Source: Azophilus sp964348115
Lineage (GTDB): Bacteria; Pseudomonadota; Gammaproteobacteria; Pseudomonadales; Azotimanducaceae
DNA length: 25,400 bases
NCBI GenBank assembly: GCA_964348115.1
Contig: CAYGBY010000029.1
Coordinates: 1-25,400 of the forward strand
Direction: 5' to 3'
The position numbers and the translations under genes are program-made. Below, piece after piece: positions 1 to 6,952 of the stretch (position 1 is the first letter of the stretch; every line of letters begins with the position of its first letter). The notes below the pieces were generated by a model. The model was not told where the DNA came from. It saw nothing but the letters and a program-made list of their open reading frames with translations, and made no database searches.

Positions 1-47
1 GCGGTGTGGCCGGCGTCACATGAGCGGGCGACAACGCGGTCCGGGGG

Positions 48-73
48 AAAAACGGCTCCCGGCAGGGCCAGCC
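48..73 (-). terminator. possible Rho-independent terminator after the acyl-CoA dehydrogenase
   Basis: Read on the minus strand, GGCT and AGCC (outer arm) enclose CCC-TGCC-GGG (inner arm) with a two-base bulge, followed by GTTTTT. It lies about 40 nt beyond the acyl-CoA dehydrogenase stop codon, where a terminator is expected. The stem is imperfect and the T-run is short. Nothing else is recognised in bases 1-102. Confidence 0.33.
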
Positions 74-102
74 CAGATAGTGCTAACAGGCCCTAGTTGG
101 TC

Positions 103-114
103 GAGGTTCCCTAG
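103..114 (-). repeat. degenerate IS5-type terminal repeat with CTAG
   Basis: GAGGTTCC followed by CTAG matches the outer 8 bp plus CTAG of the inverted repeat ending the complete element at 2939-3195. The preceding bases (TTGGTC) resemble the rest of that repeat with one deletion and one change. The CTAG contains the stop codon (TAG on the minus strand) of the acyl-CoA dehydrogenase. The match is short and could be chance, but the same arrangement occurs at the comF stop. Confidence 0.3.
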
Positions 115-1847
115 AACATCTCCGCCGGCATGTCCATCACCGGCCCTGATCCGTTGCGGATGGACGCGGCCAAGGCGTCCGCCCTAGGCAGCAGCTTGCG
201 GAAGAAGAACTCGGCGGTGCGCCGCTTGGCGGCGCCGAATGCGTTTTGCGGGGCCAAGGCCGCCATGCGCGCCCACAGCCAGGCGTAGATGGTGAGGCCC
301 GCCAGCTCCAGATAGTCCGTGGAGACCGCGCCCGGCAGGTTGTGGTCCCGGGCGGATTCGGCCACAACCCAGTCTGTGACATCCAGCAGCCGCTGCCGGA
401 CAGCGTCCAATTCCTGCTGAAATTCCGCCGAAGTCTCCTCTTGGGCCATCTCCGCCACGAAGCGCCTGAGGGTGACGCCGCCGTCACGCAGCACCTTGCG
501 GGCGATGAGATCCAACGCCTGCACCCCGTTGGCCCCTTCGTAGATGGGCGCGATGCGTGCGTCCCGCACGATCTGCTCCACGCCCCACTCGCGGATATAG
601 CCGTGGCCGCCGAACACTTGCTGGGCCAACAGCGCACTCTCCAGGCCTTTGTCGCTTAGGTAGGCCTTGGCGATGGGCGTCAGCAATTCCGCCAAAGCTT
701 GATTGTAGGCGTCTCCCGCCTGCTTGGCCCGGTCCAAACTACGCCCCACCAGCATGGCGAAGGCGCGTCCGCCCTCTATGTAGGCGCGCATGGCAAGCAG
801 CATGCGCCGCACATCCGGATGCACAAGCAAGGAATCCGCCTCCCCATCCGGGTTTTGCGGACCTGTGGGGGCACGGCCCTGCAGCCGATCGTGGGCATAG
901 CGGGCGGCCTGCTGGTAGGCGAGTTCACCTGCCCCAAGCCCGTGCAGCCCTACAGAAAGACGTTCATAGTTCATCATGGTGAACATGCCGCGCAGGCCGG
1001 CGTTCTCCTCCCCCACCAGGAACCCCAAGGCATTGTCGTAGTTCATCACGTTGGTGGAGCTCCCCAGGATGCCCATCTTGTGCTCGATTGCGCCGCTGGC
1101 CACAGCGTTGCGACGCCCGGGACGCCCGTCGGTCTGGGGAATGAACTTCGGCACGATGAACAGACTGATCCCGCGAATGCCCCGGGGCGCCCCCGCCACC
1201 CGGGCCAGCACCAAGTGGACGATATTCTCCGCTAGGTCGTGCTCGCCGCTGGTGATGAACATTTTGCTGCCGGTGATCTGGTAGGTTCCGTCGCCGACCG
1301 GCTCCGCCTTGGTGCGCAGCAGCCCTAAGTCCGTGCCGGCATGGGATTCCGTCAGGTCCATGGCGGCGGACCACTGGCCGCTGTAGAGCTTGGGCAGGTA
1401 CAGGGATTTCTGCTCCTCGCTGCCGTGGGTGTCCAAGCAGATGGCGGCGCCGATGGACAGGGTCCCGTAAAGATACAGGCTGGTGTTGGCCGCCCAGAAC
1501 ATCTCCTCCACCAAGCAGCCAAGCAGCTTGGGCATGCCTTGGCCGCCATAGGCGGGATTGCCGGAGAGGCTCAGCCAGCCGCCCTCGGCCAACTGCCGGT
1601 AGGCGGGCTTGAATGGTTCGGGCGCCTGCACTGCGCCATCCCGCCAACGGCAGCCTTGCGCATCCCCGGCCTGATTGATCGGGGCCAGCACTTCGCCGGC
1701 CAGCCTGCCCGCCTCGCTTAGCACCGCCCGCACCAAGTCTTCGCTGAGGTCGGCGAACGCCGGCACGGCAGCCCATTCCTGGTTGACCTGAAACAGGTCG
1801 AAAAGCAGGAATGCCATGTCCTGCTCCGGCGCCTGATAGTGCAGCAT
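111..1847 (-). CDS. acyl-CoA dehydrogenase, long C-terminally extended type
   Basis: FAD-dependent acyl-CoA dehydrogenase of the ~590-residue class, which includes the enzymes annotated as DmdC (3-methylmercaptopropionyl-CoA dehydrogenase) and FadE-like proteins. It oxidises an acyl-CoA to the 2,3-enoyl-CoA and passes electrons to ETF. Length is 578 residues from the ATG at 1847. Visible landmarks are the N-terminal motif HYQAPEQD (residues 3-10), the flavin/substrate segment LTESHAGTDLG (165-175), EHKMGI (255-260), and a C-terminal IAPIYEGANG motif whose Glu437 is the expected catalytic base. An in-frame GTG at 1868 would add seven residues, but the ATG fits the family start better. It is divergent from comF, with 258 nt between the starts and no pathway partner adjacent, so the acyl substrate cannot be assigned. 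The stop lies inside a CTAG next to a degenerate IS5-type end. Confidence 0.93.
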   Translation of the reverse strand: MLHYQAPEQDMAFLLFDLFQVNQEWAAVPAFADLSEDLVRAVLSEAGRLAGEVLAPINQAGDAQGCRWRDGAVQAPEPFKPAYRQLAEGGWLSLSGNPAYGGQGMPKLLGCLVEEMFWAANTSLYLYGTLSIGAAICLDTHGSEEQKSLYLPKLYSGQWSAAMDLTESHAGTDLGLLRTKAEPVGDGTYQITGSKMFITSGEHDLAENIVHLVLARVAGAPRGIRGISLFIVPKFIPQTDGRPGRRNAVASGAIEHKMGILGSSTNVMNYDNALGFLVGEENAGLRGMFTMMNYERLSVGLHGLGAGELAYQQAARYAHDRLQGRAPTGPQNPDGEADSLLVHPDVRRMLLAMRAYIEGGRAFAMLVGRSLDRAKQAGDAYNQALAELLTPIAKAYLSDKGLESALLAQQVFGGHGYIREWGVEQIVRDARIAPIYEGANGVQALDLIARKVLRDGGVTLRRFVAEMAQEETSAEFQQELDAVRQRLLDVTDWVVAESARDHNLPGAVSTDYLELAGLTIYAWLWARMAALAPQNAFGAAKRRTAEFFFRKLLPRADALAASIRNGSGPVMDMPAEMF

Positions 1848-2105
1848 GGCCACAACCCCTATTTCCACCTAAGCCACGCCCGAAATGTTAACGCAACCAC
1901 CTAGTGTCCTGTCCCATAAGTTTCTTGCATTTCAGCGTACCGCACGGGGCCTGTGGCGGCGTTGCGACCGTTGGCAATGGGGCAGGCCATTCCCGGCGGC
2001 CCCCGGCAAGCCGGCCAATGCCGCACGGCGAAAACGGCCCATGTCTTACAGTGCTTGGGCGGCGGCGGCTGGCCTAGGGCGGCGAAAAGCAGTGCAATGG
2101 CCGTC

Positions 2106-2783
2106 ATGAACCTGCTCGATCTGCTGGCGCCTAGGGTTTGCCGTTTATGCGATGCGCCCACGGATGCCGACTTGGACCTATGCCCGCCATGTTGGCGCAG
2201 CTTGCCCTGGAATAGCGGCGCCTGCCAGCGCTGTGCGCTGCCCCTGGGCGAAGCTGGGGATCTGTGCGCCCGTTGCAAGGCCAAGCCACCGCCCTTTCAA
2301 CAGACGCTGGCGCCCTTGCTATTCACGGGACCCGTGCCGGGGCTTGTGCACGCCACCAAATTCGGCAAGGGCTATGGCGAGGCCAAGCTGCTGGCCCGCC
2401 TGCTAGGCGACGCCCTGCAGGCGGCAGGGGCGCCATTGCCCGATGTCCTGGCGCCCGTGCCCCTGACCACGGGTCGGCTGCTGCGCCGCGGCCACAACCA
2501 AGCCATTCTGCTGGCCGCCCCTTTGGCCCGCCGTTTTCGCGTGCCGCTGCGTCGCACGGCCTTGCGCCGCGCCAAGGGCGGCAAGCCGCAGCGCGGCCAG
2601 AGCCGCCAAGGGCGGGCGCATAGCGTCCGCGGCTTGTTTCAGGCCAAGCAGCCCTTCACCGGCCGCGTGGCCATCGTGGATGATGTGATGACAACCGCCG
2701 CCACCGCGTCCGAATTGGCCCGTGTGCTGCTGCAGGCCGGAGCCGAGGAAGTGGTGGTCTGGGCGGCGGCGCGGGTGCCCTAG
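2106..2783 (+). CDS. comF: ComF family protein (phosphoribosyltransferase-like, DNA uptake/GntX type)
   Basis: ComF/GntX-type protein of 225 residues, the usual length. Two zinc-ribbon-like cysteine sets are visible (Cys12, 15, 26, 29 and Cys40, 43, 54, 57). They are followed by a type I phosphoribosyltransferase fold with the PRPP-binding signature VAIVDDVMTTAAT (188-200) and the family motif RRGHNQA (127-133). In naturally transformable bacteria ComF supports import of single-stranded DNA; in many gammaproteobacteria its role is unclear. The chosen ATG begins the canonical MNLLDLL...CRLC N-terminus. Another ATG lies nine bases upstream (2097), and neither has a strong Shine-Dalgarno. No bioB or bioH neighbour is seen, unlike in enterics. 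The stop codon TAG is part of the CTAG that borders an IS5-type terminal repeat, so element insertion may have set the end of the gene. Confidence 0.9.
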   Translation: MNLLDLLAPRVCRLCDAPTDADLDLCPPCWRSLPWNSGACQRCALPLGEAGDLCARCKAKPPPFQQTLAPLLFTGPVPGLVHATKFGKGYGEAKLLARLLGDALQAAGAPLPDVLAPVPLTTGRLLRRGHNQAILLAAPLARRFRVPLRRTALRRAKGGKPQRGQSRQGRAHSVRGLFQAKQPFTGRVAIVDDVMTTAATASELARVLLQAGAEEVVVWAAARVP

Positions 2784-2811
2784 GGAACCTCTGAACAAGT
2801 CCCGGATGCCC
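2780..2811 (+). repeat. IS5-type terminal repeat (single end) abutting comF
   Basis: CTAG at 2780-2783 is followed by GGAACCTCTGAACAAGTC and about ten further bases that match, with one difference, the outer end of the repeat at 3195 read inward. No paired right end is found before the next element starts at 2939. This is either a solo end, or the left end of a larger ~412-bp element running to 3195 with internal rearrangement. Confidence 0.6.
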
Positions 2812-2873
2812 GGTTGGCGGCAAGAGGGAATCTTGACCGACTTTGGGATGGTCCTGTTGGATCAGGGCGGCCC

Positions 2874-2902
2874 TTGGCGGCCTTGCGCATGGATGCTATG
2901 GT
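2874..2902 (+). promoter_or_regulatory. possible sigma70 promoter upstream of modABC
   Basis: TTGGCG and TATGGT are separated by exactly 17 nt on the plus strand, close to the sigma70 consensus. It lies about 375 nt upstream of modA, with the complete IS5-like element inserted between them. If active, the modABC transcript would carry the element in its leader. No ModE-type palindrome was recognised. Confidence 0.25.
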
Positions 2903-2938
2903 GCCAACCGCATTGTCGAACGATCAAGCCAACCCTAG

Positions 2939-3195
2939 GGAACCTCTGAACAAGTCGCGTTCGCCCAGCGCCCCGCTGGTTGCTGGCGGAGATGGCGTCG
3001 CGGCCGTGGGAAGGCAACCTGGGGCGCGGCGGGGATTCCGCAATCCGCACGCCGCGGGGCGCCCTTCGGGAGGGCCTAAAGGGCGCACTGGCTGTGTTGC
3101 GGCTCATTGTGTGGGGCCCGCCGCACGCCTTCGCCGCGCCTTGCCATCACGCCCTCTAGGCTCCTCTGGGCTTCCGGGACTTGTTCAGAGGTTCC
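2939..3195. mobile_element. 257-bp IS5-type MITE with CTAG target duplication
   Basis: The element is bounded by perfect 18-bp inverted repeats (GGAACCTCTGAACAAGTC at the left, its reverse complement at the right). It is flanked directly on both sides by CTAG (2935-2938 and 3196-3199). The terminus resembles the end of E. coli IS5, as recalled (it shares GGAA and GAACAAGTCCC), and CTAG/YTAR is the known target duplication of the IS5 subgroup. No transposase fits in 257 bp, so it is non-autonomous. The right-hand ~125 bp recurs at 22757-22830 and 25289-25400. An internal hairpin (GCCCTTCGGGAGGGC) is present near 3060. The element ends 83 bp before the modA start. Confidence 0.8.
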
Positions 3196-3278
3196 CTAGG
3201 GAGCGCCCGGCTGGGCATGGCGGGAACCGCTCAAGACAAGTGGCCGCCATTTCAGCCCGCCCGTCGCCCTCCACAAGG

Positions 3279-4019
3279 ATGCCCAGCTGCCGGGCTGGTT
3301 TGTGCGTCGCAGCAACGGCCCTGCTGTTGTGCGGCGGGTCTGCTTGGGGAAGCGACCTCAGGGTGGCTGTGGCCGCCAACTTCCGGGCGCCCTTCGCAGT
3401 GTTGGCAAGCGTCTTCGCCAAGGAGCGGGGCATCGTGCTTGCCCCTGTGTTCGGGGCCTCTGGGCTGTTGGCGACGCAGATCCGCCAAGGTGCGCCCTTC
3501 GATCTGTTCCTGTCAGCCGATCTGGAACGGCCGCAGTTATTGCTGGACGAGGGGTTGGCGCTGGCGCCGGTAGTGGTTTACGCACGAGGGCGGGTCGCCC
3601 TATGGACGCCCGGCCGCCAGACGGAAGTCAGGGCGCTGACTGCCGAGCGCATCGGCTTGGCGAATCCAAAGTTGGCGCCCTATGGATTGGCGGCCCAGGA
3701 ATGCCTGCAGGCGCAGGGGGTGTGGCGCCACCATCAGGAACGGCTGGTGTTCGGCAGCAATGTCGCGCAGGTGGTCCACTTTGTGGCATCCGGCGCCCTA
3801 GGCGCCGGCTTTGTGGCCTTGGGGCAACTCCAGGCGACGGGCGTGCCCCGAAACCACTATTGGGTTTGCCCGGCAGACGCCCATGACCCCATCGACCAAG
3901 GCGGCGTGACCCTGCGGCGCAGCAAATTCCCAAGCGCCGCCGCCAAATTCCTGCAGTTTCTGGCCGCGCCCGCCGCCCAAGCCCAGCTGGCGCACTTAGG
4001 GTATGCACCCGTTGACTAA
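3279..4019 (+). CDS. modA: molybdate ABC transporter substrate-binding protein ModA
   Basis: Periplasmic molybdate/tungstate-binding protein that delivers the oxyanion to ModBC. The 246-residue product starts at the ATG after AAGG, with a typical signal peptide: a hydrophobic core around residues 7-19 and probable cleavage after SAWGS near residue 25. The mature protein begins DLRVAVAANF, a family-typical first strand. GASGLLATQI and the FDLFLSADLERP motif follow, matching the ModA fold and ligand loop, and GFVALGQL lies in the C-terminal lobe. The open frame continues upstream through the MITE to 2814, but that extension is element sequence. modB begins 174 nt downstream, a wider gap than usual for mod operons. 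Selectivity between molybdate and tungstate cannot be judged from sequence. Confidence 0.9.
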   Translation: MPSCRAGLCVAATALLLCGGSAWGSDLRVAVAANFRAPFAVLASVFAKERGIVLAPVFGASGLLATQIRQGAPFDLFLSADLERPQLLLDEGLALAPVVVYARGRVALWTPGRQTEVRALTAERIGLANPKLAPYGLAAQECLQAQGVWRHHQERLVFGSNVAQVVHFVASGALGAGFVALGQLQATGVPRNHYWVCPADAHDPIDQGGVTLRRSKFPSAAAKFLQFLAAPAAQAQLAHLGYAPVD

Positions 4020-4193
4020 CCCGCAAACGGCAGCAAGCCGCTTCTCTAGTCGCCGGATGTTATTGCTTGGCAACCAGTTGTCCGTCCATTCTAGGGACTG
4101 GCCCCAGCCCCTTGCCGGAAAGCATGGACCCCGCACAGGCGCAGCCCGCATGTTCGCCGGACTGCGCACTGACTGGCTGAAGTAAGCCCGCCG

Positions 4194-4856
4194 TTGGCTG
4201 GGGACATCTTCAACAGCCTGGTGTTGACCGCAGCCCTAGCTGGCGCCACCACCCTGGCGCTGCTGGTCATCACGCCGCCCCTAGCTTGGTGGCTGGCCCA
4301 CAGCCGTCGCCCCGGCACATCCCTGGTGGAGGCCCTGGTGGCCCTGCCCCTGGTGCTGCCGCCAACGGTGTTGGGCTTCTACCTGCTGCTGGCGATGGCC
4401 GATGACGCTTGGCTCGGCGAAGGCTGGCGATTGCTCACCGGCGAACCGCTGGCCTTCACGTTCAGTGGCTTGGTGCTGGCCTCCATCATCTATTCCCTGC
4501 CCTTTGTCTGCCAGCCCTTGACCGCCAGCTTCCGCAACACCCCAACCGAATTGTTGGATGCGGCATCCTTGTTGGGCGCAGGGCCGGCAGTGCGCTTCGT
4601 GCGCTTCATGCTGCCCCTGCACGGGCGGGCGTTGGCGGCCTCGGGCGTGCTGGGCTTCGCCCACACAGTGGGCGAGTTTGGCATCGTGCTGATGATAGGC
4701 GGCAACATCCCCGGTGAGACCAGGGTGCTTTCCATCCTGCTGTTCGATCAGGTTGAGGCGCTGGACTACGGCGGCGCCCATTTGACCGCCGGCCTATTGC
4801 TGGCGTTCTCCATGGTGGCGTTGACGCTGACCTACGGAGCATTGCGGCGGCGATGA
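4194..4856 (+). CDS. modB: molybdate ABC transporter permease ModB
   Basis: Inner-membrane permease of the ModABC molybdate importer, 220 residues, close to the family norm (~225-230). About five hydrophobic segments are visible, beginning with the TM around residues 8-33 that ends PLAWWLA, a ModB hallmark. The family motif ALPLVLPPTVLGFYLL (44-59) and the EAA coupling loop (ELLDAASLLGAG, ~119-130) are present, followed by HTVGEFGIVLMIGG (~156-169). There is no ATG near the N-terminus. The start is taken as TTG at 4194 because an in-frame TGA lies at 4170-4172 and the homologous first TM begins directly after it. The gene overlaps modC by ATGA (4853-4856), implying translational coupling. Confidence 0.9.
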   Translation: MAGDIFNSLVLTAALAGATTLALLVITPPLAWWLAHSRRPGTSLVEALVALPLVLPPTVLGFYLLLAMADDAWLGEGWRLLTGEPLAFTFSGLVLASIIYSLPFVCQPLTASFRNTPTELLDAASLLGAGPAVRFVRFMLPLHGRALAASGVLGFAHTVGEFGIVLMIGGNIPGETRVLSILLFDQVEALDYGGAHLTAGLLLAFSMVALTLTYGALRRR

Positions 4857-6106
4857 ACCTGGACGATGCAAGCCCACAGGCCGTCGCCCCAAGAAAGCCG
4901 TCCGCCGTTGGCGTGGGGCGCCAAGAAGCCGATGGAATGCGCGGCCTCCGGCTGAAGGGGCGATTGCAGCGTGACGACGGGTTTGACCTGGAGGTGGACC
5001 TGTTGCTGCCCAACAGCGGCGTTTCGGTGGTCATCGGACCTTCCGGGGCGGGCAAATCCACCCTGCTGCGCATCATTGCCGGATTGGAGAGGCCAAGGGA
5101 CGCGAGCATCGTTTTCAATGGCGTGGACTGGAGCGCCTTGCCGGCCCATAAACGCCCCGTCAGCATGACGCAGCAGCAGCCGGCCCTGTTCCCACATCTA
5201 ACCGTGGCCGGCAACCTGAGGACAGCGCTGGCCATTGGACGTTGGAACAGGGGCCGGGCAGCCCAACGCCCCAGGGACGCACCCGCCGGCGGCAATGACC
5301 CAAGCGGCGCTGCAGCAAGCGCGGCGGGCCGCCGCCCAAGGTGGGATGGCGCCGAACGCCTGCGGGAGGCGACCGCCATGTTCAGCCTGCAGGGCTTGCT
5401 GAAGCGCAAGCCGGGCGCCTTGTCCGGCGGCCAGCAACAACGGGTCGCCTTGGCGCGGGCCTACCTGAAGCCCGCCCAACTCTGGCTGCTCGATGAGCCC
5501 CTGTCGGCCCTGGACGCTCTTGCCCGCCAGGAGTTGATCCCCATGCTGGCGCGGCTATGCCGCAGCCTCGCCCGTCCGCTGATCTACGTCACCCACAACT
5601 TGACGGAAGTGATTCAAATCGCCGACCATCTGGTGATCATGGAGGCTGGTCGCATTCTAGGCGCCGGCGCCCCGGAGGACGTGGCCGCGGAACTGGATCA
5701 TCCCCTGCCGCCCCTGATGGACACTGGCGCCATCCTGGATGCGGCGTTCGCCCGCTATGATGCTGACAATGGCCTAAGCGCCCTGCGCATCGGCGGGCAA
5801 ACCCTTTGGGTGCGCGGCAACTTGGCCGACGCGCCCTCCCCGCTGCGTGTGCAGATTCCCGCCCGGGACTTGGCCCTGGCCCTGGAGAGACCTGCCGCCA
5901 CCAGCATCCTGAATGTCCTGCGGGTCACCCTGACCGATCTGCGCACCACCCCCGACGGCGCCGTGTTCGCCGAACTGGACTGCGCCGGCCAGCGCCTGCG
6001 CGCCCGCATCACCCGCCGCTCCCGCCATGCGTTGGGTTTGGCCCCGGGCATGAAGCTGTTCGCATTGGTCAAGTCCGAGGCACTCGATGTGCGCAGCGGC
6101 GCATGA
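4853..6106 (+). CDS. modC: molybdate ABC transporter ATP-binding protein ModC
   Basis: ATPase that powers molybdate import with ModB. Walker A GPSGAGKS (62-69), Q-loop region in SMTQQQP (104-110), signature LSGGQQQR (190-197), Walker B LLDEP (212-216) and H-loop His248 are intact. The C-terminal ~110 residues form the TOBE/Mop-type regulatory domain typical of ModC. The product is 417 residues against ~350-365 normally. The excess is a ~28-residue N-terminal extension, which disappears if translation starts at the ATG at 4937, and a ~40-residue Gly/Ala/Arg/Pro-rich insertion (about 128-168) between the Q-loop and the signature motif. The 4-nt ATGA overlap with modB supports the upstream start. 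Confidence 0.9.
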   Translation: MNLDDASPQAVAPRKPSAVGVGRQEADGMRGLRLKGRLQRDDGFDLEVDLLLPNSGVSVVIGPSGAGKSTLLRIIAGLERPRDASIVFNGVDWSALPAHKRPVSMTQQQPALFPHLTVAGNLRTALAIGRWNRGRAAQRPRDAPAGGNDPSGAAASAAGRRPRWDGAERLREATAMFSLQGLLKRKPGALSGGQQQRVALARAYLKPAQLWLLDEPLSALDALARQELIPMLARLCRSLARPLIYVTHNLTEVIQIADHLVIMEAGRILGAGAPEDVAAELDHPLPPLMDTGAILDAAFARYDADNGLSALRIGGQTLWVRGNLADAPSPLRVQIPARDLALALERPAATSILNVLRVTLTDLRTTPDGAVFAELDCAGQRLRARITRRSRHALGLAPGMKLFALVKSEALDVRSGA

Positions 6107-6472
6107 AAGGGAACGCCGCCGGTTTGGATTGCCGGGGAGGCAGGGGGCATCCCCGGCGGCTGCGCCTAGTGGCGAATAACCGCCGGTTCCTGGTGCTGGC
6201 GGAGGGGGCCCGGTTGCGAACTTGGCGCCACGGGTATTGGAACTCGCCGTCTCCCACCTACGGCACTTTGGGATGTCCGTGCCTGAGGCGGCAGACATGT
6301 TTGACTTGACCGAGTTTCTCCGGCAACCTCCTTCAACGCTTTGTTGAAAGGCGCCTGTTGGTAAGACTTTCGCCATGATTGGCCGCAGTTCCGTTGAACT
6401 TCCGGTCTGGCCCAGCCATGGTTTCCGTCAGCCCCACGACGGTTCGGGGCCAGCACCTGCAGGAGCAGCATT
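6107..6472. other. intergenic region after modC with GC-rich hairpins
   Basis: No protein-like ORF is seen in these 366 nt. Just after modC, GCCGCCGG (6115-6122) can pair with CCGGCGGC (6153-6160), and the inner GCCGGGG (6131-6137) can pair with CCCCGGC (6151-6157). The two hairpins compete for the same 3' arm. No T-run follows, so this is at best a Rho-assisted or non-canonical terminator. A smaller hairpin, TTCAAC-GCTTT-GTTGAA, lies at 6332-6348. Confidence 0.3.
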
Positions 6473-6937
6473 ATGGGCGCCACGCCACGAAGGTTCGATC
6501 ACTTGAACCATAGAACGGAATACGAACAGGCCGCTGACGAGGCGGCCCGCGCCAAGGTCCTGGCCCGCTGGCTGGAGGCCTCCCACATCCACTTGGAAGC
6601 CGCCATGGAGCAGCACGCCGATGAGACTCGCGCCGCCCTGGCAAAGCAAGCCGATGAGACTCGCGCCGCCTTGGCAAAGCAGGCGGATGAGACTAGGCGG
6701 GCCTTGACTGACTTCGGCAAACGCTTCGACGATAGAATAGACCGAAACACCGAAGCCATCTTAGCGGTCCACGAAGCACTGCGCGACACCACCCAAAGCC
6801 TGCACAGCGAATTCCAGGAGCTCCACCGATCAGTACATAGCCTGCAGCGATGGATGATAGGCCTCCTGATGGGCTTGGTAGGCCTCTACGGCGCCTCAAA
6901 CATCATCCGCTGGCTGTTTGGCGACTTGGCGGGCTAG
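6473..6937 (+). CDS. unrecognised coiled-coil protein with a C-terminal membrane anchor
   Basis: 154-residue product of unknown function. The start is well supported by AGGAG seven nt before the ATG. Residues ~10-45 are charged and helical. Residues ~48-80 consist of an 11-residue repeat (ADETRAALAKQ, two full copies and a diverged third) encoded by a 33-nt tandem DNA repeat. Residues ~80-125 continue as an amphipathic helix, probably coiled coil. A hydrophobic helix follows (WMIGLLMGLVGLYGA, ~127-141) near the C-terminus, suggesting a tail-anchored inner-membrane protein with a cytoplasmic coiled coil. The layout loosely recalls DUF1640-like proteins, but I see no diagnostic motif. It is convergent with glmM, with only 15 nt between the stops, and stands alone on its strand downstream of modC. 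Confidence 0.75.
   Translation: MGATPRRFDHLNHRTEYEQAADEAARAKVLARWLEASHIHLEAAMEQHADETRAALAKQADETRAALAKQADETRRALTDFGKRFDDRIDRNTEAILAVHEALRDTTQSLHSEFQELHRSVHSLQRWMIGLLMGLVGLYGASNIIRWLFGDLAG
6617..6703 (+). repeat. 33-nt in-frame tandem repeat (about 2.6 copies)
   Basis: Two nearly identical 33-nt units (6617-6649 and 6650-6682, differing at two positions) are followed by a diverged partial third (from 6683). Each unit encodes the 11-residue ADETRAALAKQ. The unit is a multiple of three, so copy-number changes would keep the frame and alter coiled-coil length. Confidence 0.85.
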
Positions 6938-6952
6938 GGTTCAGCGCCCCTG

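Noticed and set aside
1897..1940. Possible second transposon end (CTAGTGTCCTGTCCCATAAG), sharing ATTTCAGCGTA with ~16697
   Set aside because: Only an 11-base word is shared and no paired inverted repeat was found.
2814..3278. Open frame extending modA upstream by 155 codons
   Set aside because: It runs through the MITE. A clear signal peptide begins at the ATG at 3279.
4003..4185. 60-residue ORF between modA and modB
   Set aside because: Overlaps the modA end, has no family resemblance, and its composition looks random.
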